Below, one piece after another: positions 14,836-23,099 of a stretch of 43,166 nucleotides of DNA; the first letter of the stretch is position 1; every line of letters starts with the position of its first letter. The notes below the pieces were generated by a model. The model ran no database searches and had not been told where the DNA came from. It was given only the letters and a program-made list of their open reading frames with translations. A program made the position numbers and the translations under genes. The stretch is from Nitrospirota bacterium (GTDB lineage: Bacteria > Nitrospirota > Nitrospiria > Nitrospirales > UBA8639), in the NCBI GenBank assembly GCA_003228495.1, contig QIDY01000052.1, positions 1-43,166 of the forward strand, written 5' to 3'.

Positions 14836-16541
14836 TACCTACCTCGACGCCTTCTTCCGCCTTGCCTACCCTGAGGTGGATCCTCGTCGGGGTCTGGTTC
14901 TCCGGTGCCCTGCCCTTTCACCCTTTGCTCTTGTCCTTGCCCTGGCCCTGGCCCTGGCCCTGGCCCCTGGCCCCCGGCGTTTAACATGGCCAACTGAAAC
15001 TCACGATCTTCGGCTTTGGCCGCGGCCTCGGCCTCTGGATCGGGTTGGCCCTTTATGGGCTCCTCAGACTCAATCTTTTCCAATTCTTCATCTAAATCAA
15101 AATTAGTCACATCTTTCTCCGACATCCACCTATGGACGCTTTCCCGTGAAAGTGGTGCCCCTAGGGTCTTCGCTGTCATAAGGTCAACCAAGTCTTTCGG
15201 TGCGAACTGATCCCCGATAAAGTCAGTGTTGGGGGTGACTACAACCTCGGTCTCATCAAGCCCTCTCCACCTGGCCATAAACTTCAAGGCGTTCTCCAAG
15301 CCCTCAGCCCCGGCCTTGATGACGGTGAGAATTGAGGCGGTCCGGGCGGCTACCCTGATCCGTAGGGTTTCTTCAGCCTCCTTGCCCCCTCCCTTACTGC
15401 TAGACAGAAGGTTGGCCCCAAGCTCACTCGCCCGGTTGCGGTCATTCTCAAGGCTTTGCCGTTGTTCTCCGAGACCCTGGCTGGATACCCCAATGTACTT
15501 GGCATCCGCACCCATAGGGAGGTCTAGGCTGTTGTTCGCTCCAATAATACGTGATTTTCCCGTGGTTTCATCCCCTATGTCTCCAATAATGACTAAGGTA
15601 TCCTGGCCTTGCATAAAAAGGGTGTGCCGGTAATCAGCTTCCCCCCTGTAGATGGCAAGACTTAAGTTCGCAAGTCCCAGGATTGGCACCTGGTCCGGGT
15701 CCGCAGAGAGGTCAACACTCCCCAAGAAAATGAAAGGGATTTCTTCAAGGGTGGTTCCCCGGATTTGAGGGATGACCCCTTGAACGCTTCCAGCACCTTG
15801 AGCGGTCACTTCAGTTTGTCGGTTGACCCCTTCATTCTGCCTATTGATTTCGCTACTGACCATCAAGCGTGAACGGTAAACGGCCCCTTGCTGTGGAGGT
15901 ACCGGGGTATTGCTCCCTATGATTTCGTTCGCGTTGGCTGCTTGGACAAGATCCAAGACTAAGTGCTTCTGGACATACTCCCATCCAAATTCACTAGTCC
16001 GTTCACTGGCGCTTTCATCCAGCACCACTAAGTCTGGTTTAAGCCTCCCATCTTTTCTGCGGCTTTCATCCCAATTGATTATTTTTTCTGCTTCATACAC
16101 GGTGATGTATGGAATCCCTTCTGACCCATCCGGCACGTCAACCAAGAGCCCAACGCGACCCGTTATTAACTGCGCTTCATTGATCCGACGCAACAGGGTT
16201 TGTAGCCCCTCACCTTCCAGTGTCGCATTGAGGCGAACATCTTCCATTCCTTCCGGCAATTGAATGTCAGCCTCTTCACGGTGCATAGTGCCGACCAAGG
16301 CGTTTATGGCTGGCCGACATAAATCAGGAAACACAGAACGCAGCAAGTAGGCTTCGTATTGCTTGAGCCCTTCCTGTCCCGCACTCATGCCCCGCTTTCG
16401 CATCCCACTGGTTGCCGATAAATAGGTTTCGCGTTTGGATTTGATTTGTCGTTGCCCCTTCACGCAATCCCGAGCAATGACCCAATCAGGAAGGATCTCG
16501 TCATAAAGCGGGTGGTGGTTTTGGACATTCTCTGTTGACAT
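14835..16541 (-). CDS. Portal protein (DUF4055-like)
   Basis: 568 residues from ATG at 16541, chosen because GGAG lies nine bases upstream; an in-frame TTG two codons earlier is less likely. Features: YLSATSGMRKRGMS, YLLRSVFPDLCRPAINALVGTM, ITVYEAEKIINWDE, EETLRIRVAARTASILTVIK. They fit the DUF4055 type of portal. The C-terminus is low complexity: a Gly-Pro repeat from a CCCTGG hexamer array (14940-14970) and a final Arg-rich end (GGRRRRGR). It lies between the large terminase and MuF genes, as expected for the DNA entry ring. Confidence 0.85.
   Translation of the reverse strand: MSTENVQNHHPLYDEILPDWVIARDCVKGQRQIKSKRETYLSATSGMRKRGMSAGQEGLKQYEAYLLRSVFPDLCRPAINALVGTMHREEADIQLPEGMEDVRLNATLEGEGLQTLLRRINEAQLITGRVGLLVDVPDGSEGIPYITVYEAEKIINWDESRRKDGRLKPDLVVLDESASERTSEFGWEYVQKHLVLDLVQAANANEIIGSNTPVPPQQGAVYRSRLMVSSEINRQNEGVNRQTEVTAQGAGSVQGVIPQIRGTTLEEIPFIFLGSVDLSADPDQVPILGLANLSLAIYRGEADYRHTLFMQGQDTLVIIGDIGDETTGKSRIIGANNSLDLPMGADAKYIGVSSQGLGEQRQSLENDRNRASELGANLLSSSKGGGKEAEETLRIRVAARTASILTVIKAGAEGLENALKFMARWRGLDETEVVVTPNTDFIGDQFAPKDLVDLMTAKTLGAPLSRESVHRWMSEKDVTNFDLDEELEKIESEEPIKGQPDPEAEAAAKAEDREFQLAMLNAGGQGPGPGPGPGQGQEQRVKGQGTGEPDPDEDPPQGRQGGRRRRGR
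14940..14970. repeat. CCCTGG hexanucleotide tandem repeat in the portal C-terminus
   Basis: Four perfect CCCTGG copies (14940-14963) and a fifth with one extra C. On the coding strand they give Gly-Pro pairs. A slippage-prone simple repeat; it stays in frame because the unit is six bases. Confidence 0.85.
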
Positions 16542-16570
16542 GGGCAAGTCTCCTTAAGTGGTCATGAGGT

Positions 16571-18241
16571 TTAATACATCCCCACTGTCGGAGTGGAGCG
16601 AACCGGCACTGGTTTCCATTGCATCATGTACCGAGCTTCATCATAGTTATGGTCCTCGGCATCGGTAAACACATCATCCGGGTCCGCGGGGTCGCGGGGT
16701 AGTTGGGGAAGGCATCGTATGATTTGATCGCATGTTCGAAAGAAGAAAACTCCCGCTTGCGTCATCGGGGTTTTGTTACTGGCGGTCATTAACTCACGAA
16801 ACAACCGGGCTCCATTGACCCGGCTCCCCGGTCCTTTATCAACCGGGTACCAGAACACTTTATGGGATGACATCTGCGTTGCGATGTTGTTGTTGGGTGG
16901 CCCATCCCAAATTGAACTATCCGCGGGGCCTGGCCGAACACGGCGTTGCAACACAGGCGTTCTATTTTCAATGTCTACTATCTTATCCGCAATGTCTTCG
17001 GCATTCAACCGAGCCCCCTGGTTCGGCTTGCCGTTCCACCCATACCACTCGTGAATCCGAAAGAGTGTTCCTTTCGGATATTGGCGGTGCCCGGTTGGGC
17101 TCACGTCCCCATCGGCTCGGGCCCACCATCCTACCGAGAACGGCTTCGCATAACCATAATCAAAGGAACGGTAAATGGGCCAGGAGCGCGGAACCACAAA
17201 CGGTTCCAGCACCAACACGCTCTCCGCCCATAGGTCGGCAAAGAAGGCCCCCTGTTGAGCGGATTTGTCATGCTGATATTCGGCAAGGAACGCGGTCAAC
17301 CCAATGTCATAGATCAGGTCTTCGCATCGTTTGACATCAAGGTTCTTCCAGGTCGGCGTTCCCCCGGTGATCTTGATTCGGCCCTCGGTAGGTTTGACAT
17401 AGGTAAGTTCCTTGATCGCCGGGATTGGCCCACTCATCACGGCCCCGGTGAGAAATTCAGCACGGCCATCGAGTAACCGGGCGAAGATACTGTTCGCATG
17501 GACAAGGTTTTGAACGGCAAGGATGGCCAGATCGGGGGAGCCAGAAGGGAGTATTTTTTTGGTAAGGGTCGTGATCTTTTTTTGAACGATCAATTCACTG
17601 TCATGGTCTTTGTCGATATCATCAAGGATAATGAAGTCAGGCCGTTGATTCTCTAGCTTGGCCCCGCGGCCAAACGCATCCAACCCTACCGCGTCAATGG
17701 TCAATCCGCTTCGTGTTCTTAACCGGCTTTGACTCCATCCCTTGCTTTGCCCGTACTTGCCGAGGCGGCGCTTGCACAACGCGGCGTCCACCACGGAAAG
17801 GTGGGTGGCCTCCAAGGCGCTCTCGATATTCCCGACGTGATCGTTTGCTTGGGCTTGCGTGCCGGAAATATACAGGATGTACCGTTTAATACGTCGGTGG
17901 CCGAGCGCCACACAGGCCAGTTCCGCGTTGGTACTCTTTCCGGTTTCACGGGACCACACGGCCACAAAGGGATTCGGTCGGGAGCCGGGCCGGATAGACC
18001 AGATCCATTCCCATAGGTCCTCGTGAAAATAACTAAAGCAGGTTCCCCCCCCGGCGTAGGTGTAATGCAGGGCGAAGTTCTGCAAGAGCCAAGATTGCCA
18101 GTCATCCCCATCCGTCCGGATGGCTTGGTCACTCTGTGAATTGAGTTCTTGATCCAGCGTATCGAGAAATACACAACTGGATGTCTCTTGAAATGTCGCC
18201 GTAAATTCTTCGAGCGGTGAGGGGGTCAGTATATTTCGCAT
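16571..18241 (-). CDS. Terminase large subunit
   Basis: 556 residues. ATPase: WSRETGKST (96-104), a deviant Walker A with Arg as in many terminases; FIILDDID (203-210), Walker B followed by acidic residues. Nuclease: RSFDYGYAKPFSVGWW (358-373), the first catalytic Asp region, then DSSIWDG and a C-terminal DAEDHNYDEARYMM. It packages DNA into the prohead. The ATG at 18241 overlaps the small-terminase-like gene by 113 bases and lacks a clear Shine-Dalgarno, so the true start could be further in. Confidence 0.9.
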   Translation of the reverse strand: MRNILTPSPLEEFTATFQETSSCVFLDTLDQELNSQSDQAIRTDGDDWQSWLLQNFALHYTYAGGGTCFSYFHEDLWEWIWSIRPGSRPNPFVAVWSRETGKSTNAELACVALGHRRIKRYILYISGTQAQANDHVGNIESALEATHLSVVDAALCKRRLGKYGQSKGWSQSRLRTRSGLTIDAVGLDAFGRGAKLENQRPDFIILDDIDKDHDSELIVQKKITTLTKKILPSGSPDLAILAVQNLVHANSIFARLLDGRAEFLTGAVMSGPIPAIKELTYVKPTEGRIKITGGTPTWKNLDVKRCEDLIYDIGLTAFLAEYQHDKSAQQGAFFADLWAESVLVLEPFVVPRSWPIYRSFDYGYAKPFSVGWWARADGDVSPTGHRQYPKGTLFRIHEWYGWNGKPNQGARLNAEDIADKIVDIENRTPVLQRRVRPGPADSSIWDGPPNNNIATQMSSHKVFWYPVDKGPGSRVNGARLFRELMTASNKTPMTQAGVFFFRTCDQIIRCLPQLPRDPADPDDVFTDAEDHNYDEARYMMQWKPVPVRSTPTVGMY

Positions 18242-18812
18242 GGGCGGACTTAATACTTTCGGAAATGTACCTCACGAGGATGAGCATTTCTTCCGTGGGG
18301 ATCATCTGTTGATGGTCTTTCATTCGGCGCTGTTCACTGTCTAGGGTTTTCCTTCGCACCTCCATGGTATTCAAGATCCGATCCCATTGCCCGGTAGAGG
18401 CCCGGTCCTCCTTGATGGCTTGGTCAAGGCGAAGGGTGGATGCGGCCATGTGCCGACCCTTGCGGTTGTCCTCACGGAAGGCTTCCCATGCTTGACGGAT
18501 TTCTTTTAACTGTTCCCCTAAATCCCCCTTTCCGCTTTCCTCAAGTAGCTCCGCAATCTTGGCGTCCAGTAGGTGTATGTCCGGCCCGTGCGTTTTGGCT
18601 TGCGGGTCAAGTTGCATGAGCTCGTACTTTTCCCCTAGTCCGGTTGGAAGGTACTTGCTCCACCGACCTGTTTTGAAAAGAGGACTATTGATTCCTGATA
18701 AACTTTTCCCCCCGTGAAATTTGCACCGGCGCTTCCCTTGCATCGGCCAGTTCTTGCACGGTTGGCCTTGTCGATTCTTGGCCCCGCAATGTCTCACGGC
18801 TACCGAGTTCAC
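18129..18812 (-). CDS. Putative small terminase subunit (HGG zinc-motif protein)
   Basis: 227 residues from a GTG at 18812 that overlaps the TGA of the ParB-like gene (GTGA) and has AAGG upstream. N-terminal CGAKNRQGQPCKNWP then CKFHGGKS (C-x7-C ... C-x2-H) is a small zinc-binding motif known from HGGxSTG-type phage proteins encoded next to terminase genes. The rest is helical (IAELLEESGKGDLGEQL, MEVRRKTLDSEQRRMKDH). Position directly before the large terminase supports DNA recognition for packaging. I see no classical helix-turn-helix. Confidence 0.6.
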   Translation of the reverse strand: MNSVAVRHCGAKNRQGQPCKNWPMQGKRRCKFHGGKSLSGINSPLFKTGRWSKYLPTGLGEKYELMQLDPQAKTHGPDIHLLDAKIAELLEESGKGDLGEQLKEIRQAWEAFREDNRKGRHMAASTLRLDQAIKEDRASTGQWDRILNTMEVRRKTLDSEQRRMKDHQQMIPTEEMLILVRYISESIKSAHAKYTDPLTARRIYGDISRDIQLCISRYAGSRTQFTE

Positions 18813-19324
18813 GCTTTCAACCCTTCTGGCACCCATCCACGGCTAAACTCTTCGGTGCCCACCACATCCGGGCTCCCCGCGCTGTCATACAACCGAACCA
18901 CTTCTTCTTCTTCCATCCCTAAGTTGGCCATCATCCATTCATCGTCTTTCCCGAACTTGTCTTTCAAGGATCGAACCATATCGGCCATGAGCATAACCCC
19001 ATGAGTTCCCCTGGCCCGGTTGTGGGTAATCGTTGCGGCCATCTGTTTGGCCGTATCTGCTTCGATACTCATAAACACAATCGGCACTTCCCCTTCCGTG
19101 AGGAGAGCCACCACGGGGTCTTGCGCAACGGTCCAGCGGTGGAACCCATCAACGATTTCATAATCACTTCGCACGACAATCGGTTGCGTCCACCCACACA
19201 TAAGGATGCTTTTTTTGAGGAGTTCGAGTTCCAGCGGTGCCACATGATTCGGGTTGTACTTATTCGCGGTCAAGTCTCTCCAATCTACCCATTTCACCTT
19301 ACTGATAGGTTGGGAGCTAATCAT
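18809..19324 (-). CDS. ParB-like (ParB/Srx fold) protein 1
   Basis: 171 residues. NKYNPNHV (21-28), GWTQPIVV (44-51) and EIVDGFHRW (56-64) are the ParB/sulfiredoxin-fold motifs; the G-F-H-R box corresponds to the ParB catalytic/CTP-binding patch. This resembles the IbrB-type partner of PP-loop proteins. The ATG overlaps the preceding stop (ATGA), so it is co-translated with the small gene between it and the PP-loop gene. Role inferred: part of a nucleic-acid modification or regulatory pair, not partition. Confidence 0.8.
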   Translation of the reverse strand: MISSQPISKVKWVDWRDLTANKYNPNHVAPLELELLKKSILMCGWTQPIVVRSDYEIVDGFHRWTVAQDPVVALLTEGEVPIVFMSIEADTAKQMAATITHNRARGTHGVMLMADMVRSLKDKFGKDDEWMMANLGMEEEEVVRLYDSAGSPDVVGTEEFSRGWVPEGLKA

Positions 19325-19596
19325 AGTCTGAGCCTCATAAGTTCTACTTGGCGCTCCGTGGGCAACTGAATAAACCCTCTTCGTGAAATAGAAATTTCAT
19401 TCATCACGTCCTCCAAGTTGCATAGCCGGGCCTCGATTTTACTATTGGCTTCGGCCTTTTTTTTAATGGCTTCCAGTTGGGCTCTCGTCCCGAAGTGTAT
19501 GCTCTTAATGTTCTTGGGAATGTCCTCTGTTAATTTTTTCAGTAAAATTTTCGAATCATTGATTTCCCCAAACGAACCGTCTTGAAATTCTTCCAT
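19321..19596 (-). CDS. Hypothetical protein between PP-loop and ParB-like genes
   Basis: 91 residues, charged and helical (DSKILLKKLTEDIPKNIKSI, LEAIKKKAEANSKIEARLCN), ending QVELMRLRL. It joins the PP-loop gene (TAATG overlap at 19596) and ParB-like gene 1 (ATGA overlap at 19321), so the three are translationally coupled. No family recognised; possibly an adaptor of the pair. Confidence 0.6.
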   Translation of the reverse strand: MEEFQDGSFGEINDSKILLKKLTEDIPKNIKSIHFGTRAQLEAIKKKAEANSKIEARLCNLEDVMNEISISRRGFIQLPTERQVELMRLRL

Positions 19597-20834
19597 TATT
19601 CATCCTCCTTAGTCCAAGTGTTTTGCTCCTTACGGTAGTTGTCCCATGCCCTGATTGTCTCAGGGTTGTCTTTCTCATGATAACGAAATATTCTCGGCTG
19701 TCTCCGGTTCTTCAAGTCCCCGCGGCTGGCAAGGGACGCGAGCCATTGCCACGATACCCCGGTCATGGGGTGAGGGGATTGCGTCACGATGGGGTCCTTG
19801 GTGAGCTTGTAATGTCGAGTGATCTCCCGTTCCAATCGTTCTGCAACTATCTTGCGACTGTTGCTGGTGTGCCGGTTCATGTAGGAAACCAAAGTCTCCT
19901 TCCAGGTTAAGCCGGGCATCTTGGTCGATTTCATGCCGAACCCATAGAGCGTCGTCTTGGCATACCGGGCCGCGGTCGAAGCCCCCGGAACACGGGCCTG
20001 CATCTTATCCCAAATATCAGGAAAGCATTGAGCGAAGGTCCATAGACCCCGCATGGGCTCCTCACCATACGGGGGAGCGCACCGTTGATCGTTGGGGGAC
20101 ATATCAACTTTGGCCATGTGGTCATACGCCCGGTTGTAATCCCATCCATAGATCTTCGGGGCTGTCCAAACATCATCGGTGGTCCAGTCGTACACCGGAT
20201 AGATTTTCGTCACGTTGTGCCGTTGGAGGCCCTTGTGGGTGGTGTCCGGTGTATAGGGCACCATAAACAAACTCTCCCGGCCCCCACCCCTGAGGAAGAT
20301 CCTCAACCGGGTAATACTCTCTTGCCCACGGATGCCCAGGACAATGCCGGTCTGTCCGTGCTTCTTCGGGTCAAACAGTAACCCCAAGGTGTCAGGGATA
20401 GTGAACCCCTGGCCCGGCTCCGTGGGGAATCCGGGCCACGTCTGTATCGCTTCGGGCGGTAAGGGCCGGACCCATTTCTCTTCCTCTTGTGGATCCCATG
20501 GGAACCAGTATGGGTGCTTCCGTGAGCATCCGTTTCTATGTTTGACCGGGAGGCACAACCACCAAATCTCTACCTGCTCACGGTATCGCTCAACTACACG
20601 GCGTACATATTGTTCGGTTTCAAAGGGGATGGCCTCCTCATCAAAAAAGACCAAAGGGATTTTCTTTTTCCATCCGATATTTTTTGCAACATCCAAGGTC
20701 ACATGGAGGACCGCAGTACTATCCTTTCCTCCACTGAAAGAAACGGCCATGGTGTCAAACAGTTTAAAGGTCTGTTCCATTCGTTCTAACGCGAGAGAAT
20801 AGACATCCTTATTGAGCCAGATTTTTTTGGGCAT
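19596..20834 (-). CDS. PP-loop ATPase, PAPS-reductase-like (IbrA/DUF3440 type)
   Basis: 412 residues. The P-loop motif SFSGGKDST (32-40) is the ATP pyrophosphatase signature of PAPS reductase/DndC-type enzymes. IPLVFFDEEAIPFET and VYDWTTDDVWTAPKIYGWDYNRAYDHM are further family motifs (acidic strand; W-T-x-x-D-V-W). The long C-terminal region (WKETLVSYMNRHTSNSRKIV) fits the DUF3440 arrangement. Coupled with a ParB-like partner downstream and another upstream. The enzyme probably adenylates a substrate; whether this serves sulphur transfer, DNA modification or regulation cannot be told from sequence. Confidence 0.85.
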   Translation of the reverse strand: MPKKIWLNKDVYSLALERMEQTFKLFDTMAVSFSGGKDSTAVLHVTLDVAKNIGWKKKIPLVFFDEEAIPFETEQYVRRVVERYREQVEIWWLCLPVKHRNGCSRKHPYWFPWDPQEEEKWVRPLPPEAIQTWPGFPTEPGQGFTIPDTLGLLFDPKKHGQTGIVLGIRGQESITRLRIFLRGGGRESLFMVPYTPDTTHKGLQRHNVTKIYPVYDWTTDDVWTAPKIYGWDYNRAYDHMAKVDMSPNDQRCAPPYGEEPMRGLWTFAQCFPDIWDKMQARVPGASTAARYAKTTLYGFGMKSTKMPGLTWKETLVSYMNRHTSNSRKIVAERLEREITRHYKLTKDPIVTQSPHPMTGVSWQWLASLASRGDLKNRRQPRIFRYHEKDNPETIRAWDNYRKEQNTWTKEDE

Positions 20835-20835
20835 T

Positions 20836-21549
20836 TTATTGTTCCCGCGTCAAGTGAACGAGCGCGGCGGCGGTGTGGGCGAGTTGGTTGGTTTCAGCGT
20901 AGGCTTGCAGGTACCCGAGAACGGCTTCTCTATCTTCGGCGGTCAAGGCGAAGGTCAACTTCGCCACGTTCTCCCCGGTTGCATCTCCCTGTTCCTTTTC
21001 TTCTCCATCTCCGTTCTCCTCATCCAGGTTGGCGTTCTTGAGGAAACTGACTTCTTCGGCGGTACTCAATAACACGTCGACGTTGAGGTCATTAAACCCG
21101 GAGAATCGGATGTCGTATCCGTGCCCATCAAGCTCAGCCAGGGCGTTCTTTAATCGAGGGATGTCCCACACGCTCAACTCACCCAGCCGATTGTCGGCTA
21201 GCATGTGGGCCATGGCGTCTTGATTGCCTATGTCCCAGGAGATAGCCGGGACGGTGGGGAGGTGCATAGAAACCGCGGCCTTATACCGGCCATGCCCGGC
21301 GATAATTATGCCGGTCTTTTTCTGGAAGAGGATGGGATTGGTGAACCCGAACCGCTTGATATTCTTGACTAGGACCATGATCTCATCATCGGTGTGCTTG
21401 CGGGGGTTCTCTGGGTTGGGAATGAGCTTGCCGATGGGGTGCGCGGTGAAGTGCTTAAATTCCCGCGATAAGACGGTTTCCGGGGTGGCCTTCTTTGCAG
21501 GGGCCTTCTTCTTTTCCTTGGCTTTGGCTTTGGACTTTGGTGCTGTCAT
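20836..21549 (-). CDS. ParB-like protein 2 with Lys-rich N-terminal tail
   Basis: 237 residues. An N-terminal Lys/Ala tail (1-22) likely contacts nucleic acid. The ParB N-terminal domain follows: LIPNPENPRKHTDDEI (42-57), GFTNPILF (68-75), IIIAGHGRYKAA (81-92), LADNRLGELSVWD. An acidic linker (DEENGDGEEKEQGD) and a C-terminal helical domain (TAEDREAVLGYLQAYAETNQ) complete it. Phage proteins of this build often sit beside methyltransferases or terminase genes. Here the neighbours are a PP-loop enzyme and a cupin. Confidence 0.85.
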   Translation of the reverse strand: MTAPKSKAKAKEKKKAPAKKATPETVLSREFKHFTAHPIGKLIPNPENPRKHTDDEIMVLVKNIKRFGFTNPILFQKKTGIIIAGHGRYKAAVSMHLPTVPAISWDIGNQDAMAHMLADNRLGELSVWDIPRLKNALAELDGHGYDIRFSGFNDLNVDVLLSTAEEVSFLKNANLDEENGDGEEKEQGDATGENVAKLTFALTAEDREAVLGYLQAYAETNQLAHTAAALVHLTREQ

Positions 21550-21552
21550 AAA

Positions 21553-22245
21553 TTAACTGGCTCCATGGTTCATCATGAAGGTTCCGTTGAACATCGGATG
21601 GTTGTTCTCACTGGCCCCGCTAGAGCTAAACACATGAACCGGCAAACAGACCAAGGCTTCCTCTTCCGTCTCGAAGTGATGAGGGCACATAGGTTCCAGT
21701 ACCATCGACATTCCCGGCGTCAAGGGAACGCGGCACTCTTTTTTCTCCATGCCCACAATCGCGGCCCCTTTGCCGGAAAGGATATGAACAACTCGAACGG
21801 TGCTGTGGATGTGGTGTGCTTGCTCGGCACTAAATGAGGGGATGCGAAGCAGTTGCACGGTAGGATCTCCGGCCCGTTCCGGTTGGAAGACCTGCTTAGT
21901 ACAACACCCGTTGACATACGGAAGGTTGAACTTCTGACCAATCTCCGCGGACTTCTGGTTAAGCATGTACCCGGTTATCAGGACCCCGAAGTGTGGGGAG
22001 TGTTGCCGGGTATGGGTGGACCCGTTGACCGCGATCATTTGCACCCCACCCCATATAAACTTTTCGAGGTAGAACAATGTGGAGAATGCAGGGATCGGGA
22101 TTTCTTGAGGGCCGAAATATGCTAGGTAGTGGTACAGGTTGGATGGTCGGGCTTCGTACTGTGAGGGGGTAACATTGTCAGGATAAAAAAAGGTCGCTCC
22201 GTATTCTTGCAGTATTGCTTCGTCCGTTAGGGCGTCCAGGTTCAT
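21553..22245 (-). CDS. Protein with C-terminal cupin domain
   Basis: 230 residues. Residues about 141-205 form a cupin: HHIHSTVRVVHILSGKGAAIV (144-164, H-x-H plus G-x-G), LTPGMSMVLEPMCPHHF (175-191, second His). The N-terminal 140 residues (TPSQYEARPSNLYHYLAY, QMIAVNGSTHTRQHSPHFG) are of unknown fold. Ribosome binding site AAGGAGCAAGG. It heads the run PP-loop/ParB genes in transcription order, so a metal-dependent step in the same pathway is possible. Confidence 0.65.
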   Translation of the reverse strand: MNLDALTDEAILQEYGATFFYPDNVTPSQYEARPSNLYHYLAYFGPQEIPIPAFSTLFYLEKFIWGGVQMIAVNGSTHTRQHSPHFGVLITGYMLNQKSAEIGQKFNLPYVNGCCTKQVFQPERAGDPTVQLLRIPSFSAEQAHHIHSTVRVVHILSGKGAAIVGMEKKECRVPLTPGMSMVLEPMCPHHFETEEEALVCLPVHVFSSSGASENNHPMFNGTFMMNHGAS

Positions 22246-22267
22246 ACCTTGCTCCTTGATTGTGAAG

Positions 22268-22299
22268 GGAATAATCTCGATAGGCCCGAGTATTATTCC
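22268..22299. other. 12-bp hairpin upstream of the cupin gene
   Basis: GGAATAAT-CTCG / CGAG-(T)-ATTATTCC around a seven-base loop, 23 bases before the cupin gene start on the minus strand and within its leader. No U-tract follows, so it looks like a leader structure or protein-binding site rather than a terminator. Confidence 0.5.
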
Positions 22300-22310
22300 A
22301 GACTTTCACC

Positions 22311-22634
22311 TTAGGAACAAGTCTCTAACACCTCATCTGTCTGTTCAAAGTTGCGACAAGCCAAATCCTTCGCACCGATATCGGTCGCATTTCCGTTCGT
22401 CACCGGGTGCATCCCGCACTTGTAATATCGCTTCATGCCCAACCGATAAAAGAGGTGTTCGCAATCAGCGCAATGCTTCCCTTGCGGCCCACGGCCAAGG
22501 TCGACATGGTATGGTTGCCTTCTGGTTGCCCGGCCTTTTTTATCTTTCATCGTCACGCTATCCCGCGAAAGTCGGCCTTGCATTTTCTCTTCAATGTCTT
22601 TGAGGTCAAGGGGCTGTCCGTCGAATAGGCTCAT
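22311..22634 (-). CDS. Small Cys-rich (zinc-binding-like) protein
   Basis: 107 residues. HCADCEHLFY, then YKCGMHPVTNG and KDLACRNFE give four cysteines in a C-x2-C ... C ... C pattern, probably one zinc site. Similar short proteins are common in phages and carry no known function. It is the first gene after the terminator at 22.7 kb, so it may head the late transcript. Confidence 0.65.
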   Translation of the reverse strand: MSLFDGQPLDLKDIEEKMQGRLSRDSVTMKDKKGRATRRQPYHVDLGRGPQGKHCADCEHLFYRLGMKRYYKCGMHPVTNGNATDIGAKDLACRNFEQTDEVLETCS

Positions 22635-22671
22635 GACGTTCTTCCTCCCATAGAAAAGATCCGCACCACAG

Positions 22672-22704
22672 ACAAAAGGAAAATAAGTCCCCGGTGTAGG
22701 GGAC
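22672..22704 (-). terminator. Intrinsic terminator closing the early leftward module
   Basis: Minus-strand RNA GUCCCC-UACACC-GGGGAC followed by UUAUUUUCCUUUU: a six-pair GC stem and a long U-rich tail. It lies in the 150-base gap between the early-type small genes and the late genes. A late promoter would be expected just after it, but I see no convincing consensus. Confidence 0.8.
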
Positions 22705-22784
22705 CGGGCTCAACAAAAGGCAACCGTTCAACCTCACCATGTGCTTCTTATACTCCTTGCAGTTGCACGGGAACTGTAACTCAT

Positions 22785-23099
22785 TTATAGCTCTGGCTTA
22801 GTGTGTTGCTGCGTCTCAACGATCGCTTTAAGGGCATTAAAGATCGGCTTGATTTCGTTGGTACTCAGTTGGAGAAAACTTAGCGTCTGAGCATCCGCTT
22901 CCAAGACGAGCATCACACTCGGGCTTCCGTCATTGCACCCATCGGGCTTGATATGAACTTCCTTGACTCGCACTTCCGCGGGAGCATACCTCACCCCACA
23001 GAATTTATTCGCAAAATGGCGAACGTCGATTTGCTCACCTTCCCCCCACAGGAAGAAGGGCCAATAAGCGTTATAGTCATCGAGTGATTGTCGTGGCAT
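22785..23099 (-). CDS. Hypothetical phage protein
   Basis: 104 residues, starting MPRQSLDDYNAYWPFFLWG. Mixed alpha/beta pattern (PSVMLVLEADAQTLSFLQL, IKPIFNALKAIVE), no recognised motif. It overlaps the upstream gene by 23 bases and is the last gene before the terminator at 22.7 kb. Confidence 0.6.
   Translation of the reverse strand: MPRQSLDDYNAYWPFFLWGEGEQIDVRHFANKFCGVRYAPAEVRVKEVHIKPDGCNDGSPSVMLVLEADAQTLSFLQLSTNEIKPIFNALKAIVETQQHTKPEL

Noticed and set aside
14801..15106. Plus-strand Ala-Leu-rich frame over the portal C-terminus
   Set aside because: It mirrors the CCCTGG repeat that encodes Gly-Pro on the minus strand, in a clear portal gene.
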